Origin: Salinibacterium sp. TMP30
GTDB lineage: Bacteria; Actinomycetota; Actinomycetes; Actinomycetales; Microbacteriaceae
Length of the DNA: 64,000 bases
Assembly: GCF_038397785.1 (NCBI RefSeq)
Contig: NZ_CP151642.1
Span: 1,860,001 to 1,924,000, forward strand
Direction of reading: 5' to 3'
Below the pieces are notes generated by a model. The model had not been told where the DNA came from and did no database searches. It saw only the letters and a list, made by a program, of their open reading frames with translations. Made by a program: the position numbers and the translations under genes. Below, piece by piece: positions 34,543-43,878 of the stretch. Within the stretch, counting starts at the first letter, position 1, and every line of letters starts with the position of its first letter.

Positions 34543-35815
34543 CGTCGTCGTCATCCTCAAAAGGGTCACCTTCACTGCCACGGCGATCACCGATATGAAT
34601 TTGTGCGTGCCTGTGCCACGACGCGATCAACGATTCAATGGCATCATGAAACCGCGTTGTCGCTGAACCCTGGCTCGTATCACCAAAATGGCGCTCCGCC
34701 CAATAACCCAAACGCTCCTGCGCTTCAGCATCGAACTGCACACGACTGACGATCGACAGAATGTCACCAGCTTGGTCAGCGCGCAACCACTCGCACGATC
34801 CCAGGTAGCCTGCCTCATCGATATCTGCCAGAGGCGACACCGGTCGAGCAACGATCAGCGGTTTACCCGTCGCGAGCCGGTCATAGACCATGGCCGAAAC
34901 GTCGGTGATGGCAACATCCGCCGCCACCAACTGCCAGCCCAGCTCATTACCGTCATCATAAATGTGTTGAACTGACGGATCCGTTTCGTTGGCTTCAGCA
35001 ATCGCCGCAATGATCGCAGTGTTCGCGCGCTTGTATTCGTCGTCGACAACACCACTTCGCGGGTGCGGACGGTAGATCAGACGGTGCTTGTCGCTGGCCA
35101 GAACTGCGTTCGCCAATGCCTCACCGTGGGTGGCGATTGAGCCGTAGGCTGCAGCCTCCCGGTCGCCCTCCCACGTCGGGGCGTAGAGAACCACAGTGCG
35201 GTCGTCTGGCGTGTACGGCAATTCTCCCGCAAAGTGGTCGGCTTGCGGACGCCCGATCGGGATGGCGCGCTTCGCGAGATCAAAGTCCCAGAGCTTGTGG
35301 CTCAACCGGTCGAGGGCCGCTTCGCCAGCGACAAAACTATAGTCATAGGCCTTGAACTGGTTCGTGGTCATGTACATTTTGTCGCTCTCACCATGGTTGA
35401 TGAAAACGTGCCACATGCGACCGTAACGGAACATCTGAAAGTTTTTGGAGTTTTGATTGACGTAAAACACGATCTTGAGCGGCTGCTCTGACACAAAGTG
35501 CTCAAGCTCTGACACCCGACGCAAGTACACCGTGGGAACCGGGGCCTCATCCCACAGCGCCAACACTGAACTGGGCGACCGAGCGATGATGCTCACGGGA
35601 AAACGCTTCGACAACTCCGCAAGCGGCGCATACCACTGGCGGATTTGGTACAGATTGACTTTGGTGTCCGCAAAGTAGACGGCGATACTGACTGACCCGG
35701 GCGTTGGCAGCGGATGCTGGCCCACGAGGCTTGCGACGCGACGCCGATTGCGGCGCGAACGCAGCATTGTGCGCACCACTTTTCGTGCGGTTGTGAAATC
35801 TTTCAGTAACGCCAT
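34523..35815 (-). CDS. CDP-glycerol glycerophosphotransferase-family protein (TagF/TagB-like)
   Basis: 430 residues from ATG 35815. The C-terminal two thirds have family motifs: VFINHGESDKMYMTTNQFKAYD and AIPIGRPQADHF, then VVLYAPTWEGDREAAAYGS, and KHRLIYRPHPRSGVVDDEYK and AAADVAITDVSAMVYDRLATGKPL-type sequence. These enzymes polymerise glycerol or ribitol phosphate onto a lipid-linked primer. The position beside a TagGH-type exporter supports a teichoic-acid-like polymer. A longer open frame to 36031 is not favoured because it extends into the divergent helicase. Confidence 0.9.
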   Translation of the reverse strand: MALLKDFTTARKVVRTMLRSRRNRRRVASLVGQHPLPTPGSVSIAVYFADTKVNLYQIRQWYAPLAELSKRFPVSIIARSPSSVLALWDEAPVPTVYLRRVSELEHFVSEQPLKIVFYVNQNSKNFQMFRYGRMWHVFINHGESDKMYMTTNQFKAYDYSFVAGEAALDRLSHKLWDFDLAKRAIPIGRPQADHFAGELPYTPDDRTVVLYAPTWEGDREAAAYGSIATHGEALANAVLASDKHRLIYRPHPRSGVVDDEYKRANTAIIAAIAEANETDPSVQHIYDDGNELGWQLVAADVAITDVSAMVYDRLATGKPLIVARPVSPLADIDEAGYLGSCEWLRADQAGDILSIVSRVQFDAEAQERLGYWAERHFGDTSQGSATTRFHDAIESLIASWHRHAQIHIGDRRGSEGDPFEDDDDESPAAE

Positions 35816-36006
35816 GGTCTCAATCAGATCGGTGGAGGGCCGGTGCAACGCACTTCCCACCACACCGTTACCGAGCCGATGCTGATGCGGTGTCGTGAGA
35901 TTGGGCCGCGGTTTCGATAGTACTCGCCCTGCCTCGCATGGAATTCTGGGGGGCACACTACTCGAATCCGCGGGATTTCGCAGCTTGAGGAGGTACGGTT
36001 GATAGA

Positions 36007-37950
36007 ATGACCGATTCTGATTCAACCGCACCGTCTGACACCACCGAGACCGCGATCACTTTCTCCGACCTCTCGCTCAGCGATGCGGTACTGAAAGCGG
36101 TCCGCGACATTGGCTACGAGACGCCCTCTGCGATCCAAGCCGCCACGATCCCTACTCTTCTGGAGGGGCGCGACGTGGTCGGCCTCGCACAGACCGGAAC
36201 AGGTAAGACTGCAGCGTTTGCGCTGCCCATCCTGTCCCGCCTCGATGTTTCGCAACGCAAGCCACAAGCGCTCGTGCTCTCCCCTACCCGCGAACTTGCC
36301 TTGCAGGTGTGTGAGGCGTTCGAGAAGTACGCCACCCACATGCGCGGCGTACACGTGCTCCCTGTTTATGGCGGCCAGGCTTACGGCGTTCAGCTTTCTG
36401 CTCTGCGTCGCGGTGTTCACGTTGTTGTCGGTACTCCCGGCCGCATCATGGACCACCTTGCCAAAGGCACCCTTGACCTCTCGGAGCTCAAGTATCTTGT
36501 GCTCGATGAAGCCGACGAGATGCTCAAGATGGGCTTCGCCGAAGACGTCGAGACGATCCTCGCCGATACCCCCGAAGACAAGCAGGTGGCGCTGTTCTCA
36601 GCAACCATGCCTGCTCAGATTCGCCGCATCTCCAAGAAATACCTGCGTGACGCTGAAGAGATCACCGTCAAATCGCAGACCACCACTTCGGCAAACACGA
36701 GCCAGCGTTACCTCGTTGTCTCTTACCCGCAGAAGGTGGATGCTCTGACGCGCATCCTCGAAGTCGAAAACTTTGAGGGAATGATCGTCTTCGTTCGCAC
36801 CAAGAGCGAAACAGAAAACTTGGCGGAAAAGCTTCGCGCACGGGGTTATTCGGCTGCGGCAATCAGTGGCGATGTGGCTCAGGCTCAGCGCGAGCGCACC
36901 GTCAACCAACTCAAGTCGGGCAAGCTCGACATTCTGGTAGCAACAGATGTTGCTGCCCGTGGACTCGACGTCGACCGCATCAGTCACGTTGTGAACTTCG
37001 ACATCCCCGTTGATACCGAATCGTACGTGCACCGCATTGGCCGCACGGGTCGTGCTGGTCGCAGCGGTTCGGCAATCAGTTTCGTCACGCCGCGTGAACG
37101 TCGCCTCCTCACCGCAATTGAGAAGGCAACCCGCCAGCCGCTCACCCAGATGCAATTGCCTTCAGTAGAAGACGTCAACTCCACCCGTCTCACTCGCTTT
37201 GATGACGCAATTACTGAGGCCCTCAACCAGCAGGGGCGTATCACCGCCTTCCGCGACATCATCGGGCACTACGTCGAGCACCACGACATTCCTGAAATGG
37301 ATGTCGCTGCCGCTCTTGCCGTTGTGGCTCAGGGCGAGACTCCTCTGCTGCTGTCGGCTGAGGAGGAACGCGCCCAGCGTTTCAGCGAACGTGACGATCG
37401 CAACTCACGCAACGATCGCCCTGAGCGTGGCGGAGATCGTGGTGGAGATCGTGGAGACCGCCCAGAGCGTCGCCCCCGTTCGACCAAACCGATGACGGCA
37501 TACCGCATTGAGGTGGGCAAGCGTCAACGCGTTGAGCCTCGCCAGATTGTGGGAGCCCTCGCCAATGAGGGTGGGCTCAGCCGGGAAGACTTTGGTCACA
37601 TCCAGATTCGCCCCGATTTCTCACTCGTCGAGTTGCCTGCAGACATGTCGAAGGATGTGTTGGAGAAGCTGCGCGATACCCGCATCAGCGGCAAACTGAT
37701 CGAGATCAGCCCCGACCGTAAAGCAAACGGTGGCGGAGCACGTGGTGGCGACGGCAAGTACCCGAGCCGAGACCGTTCTTTCGAAGGTGGAGCCCGCGCG
37801 AACCGTGAGCGTGAAGAGTCGCGCGGCTACAACAAGCGTGATTCAGGCCCGCGTGACGATGTTGGACGCGACAGCACCACTCGCGACAGCGGCACCCGCG
37901 ACAGCGGCAGCCGTTACGAAGACCGCCCGACGCGCAAACCACGCAGCTAG
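36007..37950 (+). CDS. DEAD-box ATP-dependent RNA helicase (DeaD/CsdA type)
   Basis: 647 residues. All helicase motifs are present: Q motif, motif I AQTGTGKT, Ia PTRELALQ, DEAD in LVLDEADEML, SAT, and the second RecA domain (VATDVAARGLDVDRISHVVNFD, YVHRIGRTGRAGR). After it come a hydrophilic Arg/Asp-rich linker (RGGDRGGDRGDRPERR) and a DbpA-type RNA-binding domain (~residues 505-570). The tail is again Arg/Gly/Asp/Ser-rich. It acts in ribosome assembly and RNA turnover, often induced in cold. ATG is 7 bases after TACGGT (35994-35999); the GAGGAGG farther up is too distant, so the message may be leaderless. Confidence 0.96.
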   Translation: MTDSDSTAPSDTTETAITFSDLSLSDAVLKAVRDIGYETPSAIQAATIPTLLEGRDVVGLAQTGTGKTAAFALPILSRLDVSQRKPQALVLSPTRELALQVCEAFEKYATHMRGVHVLPVYGGQAYGVQLSALRRGVHVVVGTPGRIMDHLAKGTLDLSELKYLVLDEADEMLKMGFAEDVETILADTPEDKQVALFSATMPAQIRRISKKYLRDAEEITVKSQTTTSANTSQRYLVVSYPQKVDALTRILEVENFEGMIVFVRTKSETENLAEKLRARGYSAAAISGDVAQAQRERTVNQLKSGKLDILVATDVAARGLDVDRISHVVNFDIPVDTESYVHRIGRTGRAGRSGSAISFVTPRERRLLTAIEKATRQPLTQMQLPSVEDVNSTRLTRFDDAITEALNQQGRITAFRDIIGHYVEHHDIPEMDVAAALAVVAQGETPLLLSAEEERAQRFSERDDRNSRNDRPERGGDRGGDRGDRPERRPRSTKPMTAYRIEVGKRQRVEPRQIVGALANEGGLSREDFGHIQIRPDFSLVELPADMSKDVLEKLRDTRISGKLIEISPDRKANGGGARGGDGKYPSRDRSFEGGARANREREESRGYNKRDSGPRDDVGRDSTTRDSGTRDSGSRYEDRPTRKPRS

Positions 37951-37993
37951 GGTTCGCTGCTAGTGGTGCGCCTCTACTGCTGAGACGCCGAGT

Positions 37994-38860
37994 TTAGATC
38001 ACGGGAGGGCGGCCGGCACGAGCCATCCGCCCCACGGTCGCCCAGCCAATGCTGCGGCGGCCTCCCGGGTTTTCTCGCCACCCAGCAAACCAGCCACCCC
38101 ACCAGGCGCGCATGCCGACGGGGTCGCGAGCTGATCGCAGGATTTGGATCGCGGTCCAACTGGCAACGTAGATCGGCACAAGCACAATGGGCAGGTTGCG
38201 TTTTGCCAACCAGATGCGGTTGCGTGCGTTGAGTCGGTAATAGTAGCTGTGCCTGGCCGGATCGATGGCCGGATGATTGGCAACGAGATCTCCGGCATAC
38301 CAGGCGCGTTTTCCTGCACCCCACACTCGCCACGCCAGCTCTATGCCTTCGTGGGCATAGAAATAGGGGTCGCCCCATCCACCGATTTCGTCGAACAGTG
38401 GGCGAGGCATGAGCACTGCACCTTCCCACACGGAGAAGACGTCACTCGGATGCTTTGGGTCACCCTTACGGATGCGGGGTATCCACCGCCGCGGGTTTTC
38501 TTTGCCCTCGGCATCGTCTACGCGTGGCTGCAGGAGCCCGATCGTGGGGTCGGCCACCATTCTGGCAACTGCGTCGTTGAGGAAGGTTGGTGAGGGGATG
38601 CTGGCGTCGTCATCGAGAAAGAAAATCCAGTCACCGGTGACGTGCTCCACACCGCGGTTGCGGCCTGCAGGAATGCCGAGGTTGTCGGCCAGGTGAAGGC
38701 CTCGCACGCCATCGGGAAGCCCGGTGGGCTCCCAGCCGTTGCCGACGACGATGATGTCGAGTTCAACGCCCTGTTGTGCTTGCAGGGAGGCGAGCCCGCG
38801 AGCGAGTTCGTCGGGGCGCTTTCCCTGAGTGAGGGAAACTACGCCAATGTGGTGGGTCAT
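37994..38860 (-). CDS. Glycosyltransferase family 2
   Basis: 288 residues. GT-A fold: GVVSLTQGKRPDELARGLASLQ, LDIIVVGNG, then IFFLDDDASIPSPTFLNDAV with the metal-binding Asp series and GGWGDPYFYAHEGIELAWRVW as acceptor-side ED-like region. No membrane segment except a possible C-terminal hydrophobic stretch (LPIVLVPIYVASWTAIQIL). It overlaps the CDP-alcohol phosphotransferase by ATGA and is the last gene in a three-gene minus-strand operon. Confidence 0.9.
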   Translation of the reverse strand: MTHHIGVVSLTQGKRPDELARGLASLQAQQGVELDIIVVGNGWEPTGLPDGVRGLHLADNLGIPAGRNRGVEHVTGDWIFFLDDDASIPSPTFLNDAVARMVADPTIGLLQPRVDDAEGKENPRRWIPRIRKGDPKHPSDVFSVWEGAVLMPRPLFDEIGGWGDPYFYAHEGIELAWRVWGAGKRAWYAGDLVANHPAIDPARHSYYYRLNARNRIWLAKRNLPIVLVPIYVASWTAIQILRSARDPVGMRAWWGGWFAGWRENPGGRRSIGWATVGRMARAGRPPVI

Positions 38861-39675
38861 GAGCGAACGCGCTTGGATGCCATAATCGCAACGAAGTGAC
38901 CGACCAGGGCGAGCGCTGCTAGCGGAAGCAGGATGAGAAGTACGGCGCGTTCGGCGGCCAGCGCGGGAACAAAGAGCGCCACGATCGCTGTTGCGAAGGC
39001 GATCATGGTGAGCTCTACCGAGTGGTACAGGCGGTGGAAGGGAACGAAACGGGCCAGTCGACGCAGTCGTGCAACGACGCTGTGACTCGGTTCGGCTTCG
39101 CCTTTGCGGTCGCTGAGTTTCTCTAGCCCAGCATTGGCGCGAGCCACGTGAACCATGTCATTGAGGGCTTTGTTGAGCACGATGAGAAGTGCGAGCGCAA
39201 AGCCGGCGGTGGTCCAGGCAAAATCTGCCGGAAAGTCGAGTGGCCACCCTGCTGCCCGGATGCCGAGGGCGATGGGGATGAGCGCTTCGGTTGTGTAGTG
39301 CCCAACTTTGTCGAGGAACACCCCGGCCGGTGAGCGCGTGTTGCGCCAGCGAGCAACTTCGCCGTCGCTGCAGTCGACGAGCATCTGTAGTTGGCCGAGT
39401 ACGAGGGCGAGGGCGGCACCGGTGAAGCCGGGGATGAGGAGGGCCGCTGCGGTGAGCCATCCGGTGAGGATCATGAGCCCGGTTACACCGTTGGCGCTAA
39501 TTGAGGTTTTGAGCAGTATCCAGGTGAGGTAGGGCGAGATGTCGCGCAGGTAGAGCGAAGCCGTCCAGTGTTCGGCGTTAGCTCGCATCCGCACTTCGGG
39601 GGGTTGCGTTATTTCGCGTAGTTGCGCAATGTTTTGTGGGCGGGCTGAGGGGTCTGCTGGTGTGTGGGTAGACAC
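38857..39675 (-). CDS. CDP-alcohol phosphatidyltransferase-family protein with altered catalytic motif
   Basis: 272 residues, several membrane segments. The family motif D-x2-D-G-x2-A-R-x8-G-x3-D-x3-D is seen as D101, D104-G105, A108-R109, G118, D122, but position 126, normally the last Asp and proposed base, is His (VGHYTTE). The GTG start (39675) has GGGAAGG seven bases upstream. Family members join CDP-activated groups (diacylglycerol or an alcohol) to an alcohol. Sandwiched between two GT2 genes in an operon, it could build a phosphodiester-linked glycolipid or polymer unit. The His may be a subfamily trait or a loss of activity. Confidence 0.85.
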   Translation of the reverse strand: MSTHTPADPSARPQNIAQLREITQPPEVRMRANAEHWTASLYLRDISPYLTWILLKTSISANGVTGLMILTGWLTAAALLIPGFTGAALALVLGQLQMLVDCSDGEVARWRNTRSPAGVFLDKVGHYTTEALIPIALGIRAAGWPLDFPADFAWTTAGFALALLIVLNKALNDMVHVARANAGLEKLSDRKGEAEPSHSVVARLRRLARFVPFHRLYHSVELTMIAFATAIVALFVPALAAERAVLLILLPLAALALVGHFVAIMASKRVRS

Positions 39676-39679
39676 GCGG

Positions 39680-40708
39680 TCACCTTCCCGTTTGCGCAGT
39701 GATGTTTTTGGTGAGTTTTAGGAATCCGAGGATGAAGCCTGTGCCCCATCCGAAGTGGATGCACGGCAGCACGATCAGGTACCAGAGGCCTGATCGTAGC
39801 CCTTCTTTGGCGGCTGCAATGCCAGAGGCGCTGAGAACGAAGAGGCCGTAGATTGCTGGGGCGATGTAGGCGAGGTTCAGCCAGTTGGCATTTGTTGCGC
39901 TGCCGATGATACCGAGGATGAGTCCGAGGAGTGTTCCGAGCACTGCGAGGGGTGGCACGAAGTAGCGCAGGGAGTTTGCTGTGCCGAAGCGGCGGGAGAG
40001 TTCGCCACGCCAGATGCCGGTGGCAACGAATTGGCGGATGAGTTTGCGCAGGTTTGAGCGTGGGCGGTAAACAACCCGGAGCTCTGGCGTGAACCAGACT
40101 GTGCCGCCGCTGGCGCGGAGTCGACGGTTGAGTTCCCAGTCTTGGCCGCGCTTGATGTCTTCGTCGAAGAGGCCAACTGCGACGAGGCGGTGTCGTTGGA
40201 AGACTCCGAGGTAGGCGGTGTCGGCTGGGCCGGCTTTGCCGCCGGTGTGGTGTTGGGTGCCGCCGAGGCCTTCTGGCGATCCGTAGGCGTGCGCGACGGC
40301 CCGTTCGAACGGTGTGCGGCCTTCGGCTTTCATGATGCCGCCGACGTTGTCTGCCCCGGTGCTTTCGAGGGTTTCGACGGCGATGCGGGTGTAGTCGGTT
40401 GGCAGCACTGAGTGGGCGTCTACACGCACCACGATGGGGTAGCTGGATGCTCGAATTGCTGCGTTGAGCCCGCCAGGGGTGGAGCCGAGTTCGTTGATGA
40501 TGTGGCGAATGCGTGGGTCTAGTCGCGCCATTTCGTCGATTACGGCGTTGGTTCCGTCGATGCTGGGGCCGAGCGCGAGAACGATTTCGAAGGGTCCTTC
40601 GTAGTCTTGCGCTGTGAGGCTTTCAATGGCTGCCTCGATGTGTTCAACTTCGTTGAGTACGGGCATTACGTACGACACACCTGTGAGGGCTTGAACCTTC
40701 TTTGCCAT
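39680..40708 (-). CDS. Glycosyltransferase family 2 with C-terminal membrane segments (ExoA-like)
   Basis: 342 residues from ATG 40708. The N-terminal GT-A domain has SYVMPVLNEVEHIEAAIESL, the DxD-like VVRVDAHSVLP and the acceptor motif FDEDIKRGQDWELNRRLRASGG. The C-terminal part has hydrophobic helices (VPPLAVLGTLLGLILGIIG, LIVLPCIHFGWGTGFIL). The arrangement recalls ExoA of succinoglycan synthesis. First gene of the GT2 / CDP-alcohol phosphotransferase / GT2 operon. Confidence 0.9.
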   Translation of the reverse strand: MAKKVQALTGVSYVMPVLNEVEHIEAAIESLTAQDYEGPFEIVLALGPSIDGTNAVIDEMARLDPRIRHIINELGSTPGGLNAAIRASSYPIVVRVDAHSVLPTDYTRIAVETLESTGADNVGGIMKAEGRTPFERAVAHAYGSPEGLGGTQHHTGGKAGPADTAYLGVFQRHRLVAVGLFDEDIKRGQDWELNRRLRASGGTVWFTPELRVVYRPRSNLRKLIRQFVATGIWRGELSRRFGTANSLRYFVPPLAVLGTLLGLILGIIGSATNANWLNLAYIAPAIYGLFVLSASGIAAAKEGLRSGLWYLIVLPCIHFGWGTGFILGFLKLTKNITAQTGR

Positions 40709-40784
40709 GTGTTCCAATACGTCGGACCGGGTTGTCGGTTGAGCTTATCGTGTGGGGTGCACACTGCGGGGCTTACACACGTAT

Positions 40785-40820
40785 GCGGCGCGCATGGGCT
40801 GGTGTGCCCGTGCGCGCCGC
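40785..40820 (-). terminator. Strong GC hairpin after htrA
   Basis: GCGGCGCGCA (40785-40794) and TGCGCGCCGC (40811-40820) are perfect 10-bp arms, extended inside by GGGC/GCCC, 16 bases beyond the htrA stop. It likely terminates htrA transcription before the GT2 operon. The T-tract is weak. Confidence 0.6.
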
Positions 40821-40836
40821 AGTGGTGTTGTTGTTG

Positions 40837-42276
40837 TTAGTTCAGCGATCCCAGCGTGACGTCGACGGTGTTTGCCTTGCCGTCGCGTACGTAGCTGATG
40901 GTGGTTTTTTCACCGGCCGAGCGCGCACGCACTTGGGCGGTGAGGTCTGTTTTGTTGGTGATGGGTAGGCCGTCGAAGCTGGTGACGATGTCGCCGACTT
41001 TGAGTCCGGCGTCTGCTGCGGCGCCGCCTGATGAGATGTCGACGATGCTTGCGCCTACGACTTGGGCTTTGCTCTGGGCGGGGTCGTCGGTGACGTCGGC
41101 GACTGAGGCTCCGAGGAGGCCGTGGGTGGCTGTTCCTGTTTCGAGGATTTCGTTGGCTACTCGACTGGCAAAGTTCGCGGGGATCGCGAAGCCGACTCCG
41201 ATGCTGCCTGCGGTGCCGCCTGATGATGCGATGGCGACGTTTATTCCGATGAGTTCACCGTCGGAGTTGAGCAGTGCGCCGCCGGAGTTTCCGGGGTTGA
41301 TGGCGGCATCGGTTTGGATTACGGAGAGCGCTACTGAGGCTTGGTTTGCGGATCCTTGACCGCCGCCTTGACCGTTTTCTCCGAAGAGGTCGAAGTTCCA
41401 GAGGTCTGGGGATTCGGGGCTGTTGGGGTCTGGTGCGGTTTCGGGGTCTGCGGGTAGTGCGGACGATGCGACGGTGATGCTGCGGTTGAGGGCGCTGACG
41501 ATTCCGCTGGTTACGGTGCCGGAGAGTCCGAGTGGGGCGCCGATGGCTACGGTGCTGTCTCCGACGTTGAGGGCGCTGGAGTCTGCGATATTGACGAAGG
41601 GCATGTCGCTGGCGTCGTCAATGTTGATTACGGCGATGTCGGAGATGGGGTCGAACCCTACGACGGTTGCGGAGAGTAGGCGTCCGTCGTTTGTGGTGAC
41701 GGTGACTTTGGGGTCTGCGACTTTGCCGTCGAGGGTGACGACGTGTGCGTTGGTGATGACGTTTCCGTCTGCACTGATGATGACGCCGGATCCGCTGCCG
41801 CCGGCGTTTTGTCCGCTTACGTTGATGGTGACGATGGCGGGGGCTGCTTTGGCGACGACTGATGTGACGAGTGTTGCGTTGCCGGGGTCGTTGACGGTGA
41901 TGGATGCGGGGCCTGCTGTGCCGCTGATGGAGGCGGTGTTTTGGTTGCCGACGGCCCAGAGGGTGACTCCGGCGCCAGAGGCGCCGCCAAGTAGCGCGAC
42001 GATGGCGAATCCGGCGACGAGCCCGAGGGTCATGCTGGGTTTCTTTGTTTCGGCTTTTGCGTGGCTGGTGTCTGTGTCAGTTGTTGCTGCGGGGCCGAAG
42101 CTTGAGCTTGGGGTGGCTGCGGGGATTGTGGCGACAGCTGCGGGGTCTTGTGCCGGCGTTGGTGCGCTGGTGGGGGTTGTTTCGCGAGCGGTTGGTGTGT
42201 CGTTGCTCGGGGTGGTGGGGGTGGTGTTTTTGCCGGGTGTTGTTTCGGGGGTGGGTTCTTTGGGGACCTCAGTCAT
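40837..42276 (-). CDS. HtrA/DegP-type S1C serine protease with PDZ domain
   Basis: 479 residues from ATG 42276 (GGAG eight bases upstream). A Pro/Thr-rich cytoplasmic region (about 85 residues) precedes one membrane span (LGLVAGFAIVALLGGASGAG), so the protease faces outwards. The triad is complete: His in TNAHVV, Asp in ISDIAVI and Ser in NPGNSGGALL. A single PDZ domain follows (VGASIVDISSGGAAADAGLKVGDIV). It degrades or senses misfolded envelope proteins. It may share transcription with the two exported-protein genes upstream. Confidence 0.95.
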   Translation of the reverse strand: MTEVPKEPTPETTPGKNTTPTTPSNDTPTARETTPTSAPTPAQDPAAVATIPAATPSSSFGPAATTDTDTSHAKAETKKPSMTLGLVAGFAIVALLGGASGAGVTLWAVGNQNTASISGTAGPASITVNDPGNATLVTSVVAKAAPAIVTINVSGQNAGGSGSGVIISADGNVITNAHVVTLDGKVADPKVTVTTNDGRLLSATVVGFDPISDIAVINIDDASDMPFVNIADSSALNVGDSTVAIGAPLGLSGTVTSGIVSALNRSITVASSALPADPETAPDPNSPESPDLWNFDLFGENGQGGGQGSANQASVALSVIQTDAAINPGNSGGALLNSDGELIGINVAIASSGGTAGSIGVGFAIPANFASRVANEILETGTATHGLLGASVADVTDDPAQSKAQVVGASIVDISSGGAAADAGLKVGDIVTSFDGLPITNKTDLTAQVRARSAGEKTTISYVRDGKANTVDVTLGSLN

Positions 42277-42423
42277 GTTGTGCTCCTTTCGGCTGTGCAA
42301 GCTTCTATCGCCAACCTGAGCATTCTATTTAGACGCGCTGTACGGGGGCTGCGTGCTGGCCGCGAGTCAGCCGGGGTGTTGTCAGTTGAGGTTTGTGGTG
42401 GGGTCGGCACGTTCGGGTTCGGT

Positions 42424-43236
42424 TTAGCAGCCGATTCCGGTGGGGTTGGCGTTGCAGTCTTTGTCTACGAGCACTGTTGTGGCGTGGCCTGCGGTTGCGG
42501 TGAGTGGTGGGGCGGCGATGGTGAGGGTGCCGATGACGTTTCGCCAGCTGGTTCCGGCTACGCGGTATTCGGCGCTGTAGGTGACAGTCAGGGTAATTGT
42601 GTAGTTGCCTGGCTCGTCGTAGACGTGGCTGGTTGGTGTGGGATCAAATTCGGCGATCTTGTATTTTGCCCAGGTTGTGCCTGCTGTTCCGAGTGTCGCG
42701 CTGGAGTTGTCGCCGTAGTTCCAGTTGTAGGCGATTGGGGTGAAGCGCACTTGGGCGGTGCCACCGAAGAGTGTTCCGTCAACGACATGAGCGGATGCGT
42801 TGGTGTAGAAGTTGGTGTCGAGCCCGACGATCATCCACTGGTTGGGTTGCATCCCTGCCGCTGGTTGCTGTGGTCGGAACGTCGCAATGTCGGAGATTGT
42901 GACGGGGCCGGTCTCTACTTCTGTGGCCGGTGGCGTCCGCGGGACACAGGGCAGTCGCTGAAGGTCGCACCAGCTCTCGCCCACCGAGTCGACGACTTCG
43001 ACCGCGGTCCCGGCGTCGAAATCAACGCCGTCAGCCGAATTGTCGCTCGAGCTAGAGCCACCCGATTGACCGGTCGCGTCAGTTTCAATGGTCCCGACTA
43101 CCTCCACCGCGCCTTGTTCAGGATCTATTCCGGCAAGCAAATCTTCTTCATTGGGCGGAGCTGCCTGAACGCCCACCGCAAGAACGAGCGATAGCCCAAT
43201 CACCGCCTTTGCGGCGCTAACAGCGAGATTCAGCAT
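42424..43236 (-). CDS. Exported protein with PKD-like domain
   Basis: 270 residues from ATG 43236 (a GTG at 43251 is alternative). A signal peptide (AVIGLSLVLAVGVQA) is followed by a Ser/Asp-rich region with SSSSD. The C-terminal half has PKD-like features: YNWNYGDNSSATLG, then SHVYDEPGNYTITLTVTY, and a disulfide-suited CNANPTGIGC end. I know similar proteins beside secretion genes in Microbacteriaceae, but no function is fixed. It overlaps the upstream lipoprotein gene by 7 bases and is probably co-translated. Confidence 0.75.
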   Translation of the reverse strand: MLNLAVSAAKAVIGLSLVLAVGVQAAPPNEEDLLAGIDPEQGAVEVVGTIETDATGQSGGSSSSDNSADGVDFDAGTAVEVVDSVGESWCDLQRLPCVPRTPPATEVETGPVTISDIATFRPQQPAAGMQPNQWMIVGLDTNFYTNASAHVVDGTLFGGTAQVRFTPIAYNWNYGDNSSATLGTAGTTWAKYKIAEFDPTPTSHVYDEPGNYTITLTVTYSAEYRVAGTSWRNVIGTLTIAAPPLTATAGHATTVLVDKDCNANPTGIGC

Positions 43237-43784
43237 TCCGATTCTGTCCACACATCGCGCTCGGAAAGTCGCAGCTTCTGCTCAAGCGGATCGAAGTCGA
43301 AAGTCACTTCAAGCTGAACTCTGGCTTGGCGATCGGCCTTGACGAGTGAATTTCCATCCGCATCAACCAACTCGACACCAGTGACATCGTGACAAACGTA
43401 GATTGTGATGATTTTCGCATTTCCACCTATCGCCGAGTAGCGTTGCAACACGGCCGAATCGAACTGAGCGTTGCCGACGCTCCTTTTCCCTTCGCGCCCA
43501 AATTTCTCGTAGGAATCGAGCGTCCGACTGGCAAAATCTCCTACGGTGATCGACTCGATCCGCTCGGGGTCTGCTCCGCCTTCATTGAGTATTTCGTTCG
43601 ATATCGTGACGAACCCCGCATACGCCTCCTCTGCCGCGGCGAGCGCCTCTTCGTCGGTCGCATAGGGCGCGACGAAAGTCGCGGCGGGGTCTGGTGGGGG
43701 TGAAGCGTCGGACGGCGCGCATCCACTGAGCAAAGCCAGAAGGAGCGCACCGCCCGCCACATATACGAGGTTCGGTAGCCGCAT
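43230..43784 (-). CDS. Lipoprotein of unknown function
   Basis: 184 residues from ATG 43784. The lipobox is LLSGC (C22), then Pro/Ser-rich linker. The rest is not recognised. Alternating sheets suggest a small beta-rich secreted domain (IITIYVCHDVTGVELVDADG; ARVQLEVTFDFDPLEQ). The ATG is 6 bases after TACGGT (43791-43796 minus strand), so leaderless. Coupled to the PKD-like protein. Confidence 0.75.
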   Translation of the reverse strand: MRLPNLVYVAGGALLLALLSGCAPSDASPPPDPAATFVAPYATDEEALAAAEEAYAGFVTISNEILNEGGADPERIESITVGDFASRTLDSYEKFGREGKRSVGNAQFDSAVLQRYSAIGGNAKIITIYVCHDVTGVELVDADGNSLVKADRQARVQLEVTFDFDPLEQKLRLSERDVWTESEC

Positions 43785-43878
43785 ACATCGACCGTAAACA
43801 TCGCCCGCGAATGCGGTAGTCAACTTTCCACAGACAAAAGCAGAAACCAGAACAGCAAGTAGTTAGGCTTGCAGAACG

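Noticed and set aside
35816-36031. 72-codon extension of the CDP-glycerol-type transferase
   Set aside because: It would reach over the start of the divergent helicase gene and has no family similarity.
42148-43194. 348-codon plus-strand frame with Gly/Val/Cys-rich composition
   Set aside because: Antisense to htrA and the exported PKD-like gene, both of which have signal or catalytic motifs; composition is that of a reversed-frame artefact.
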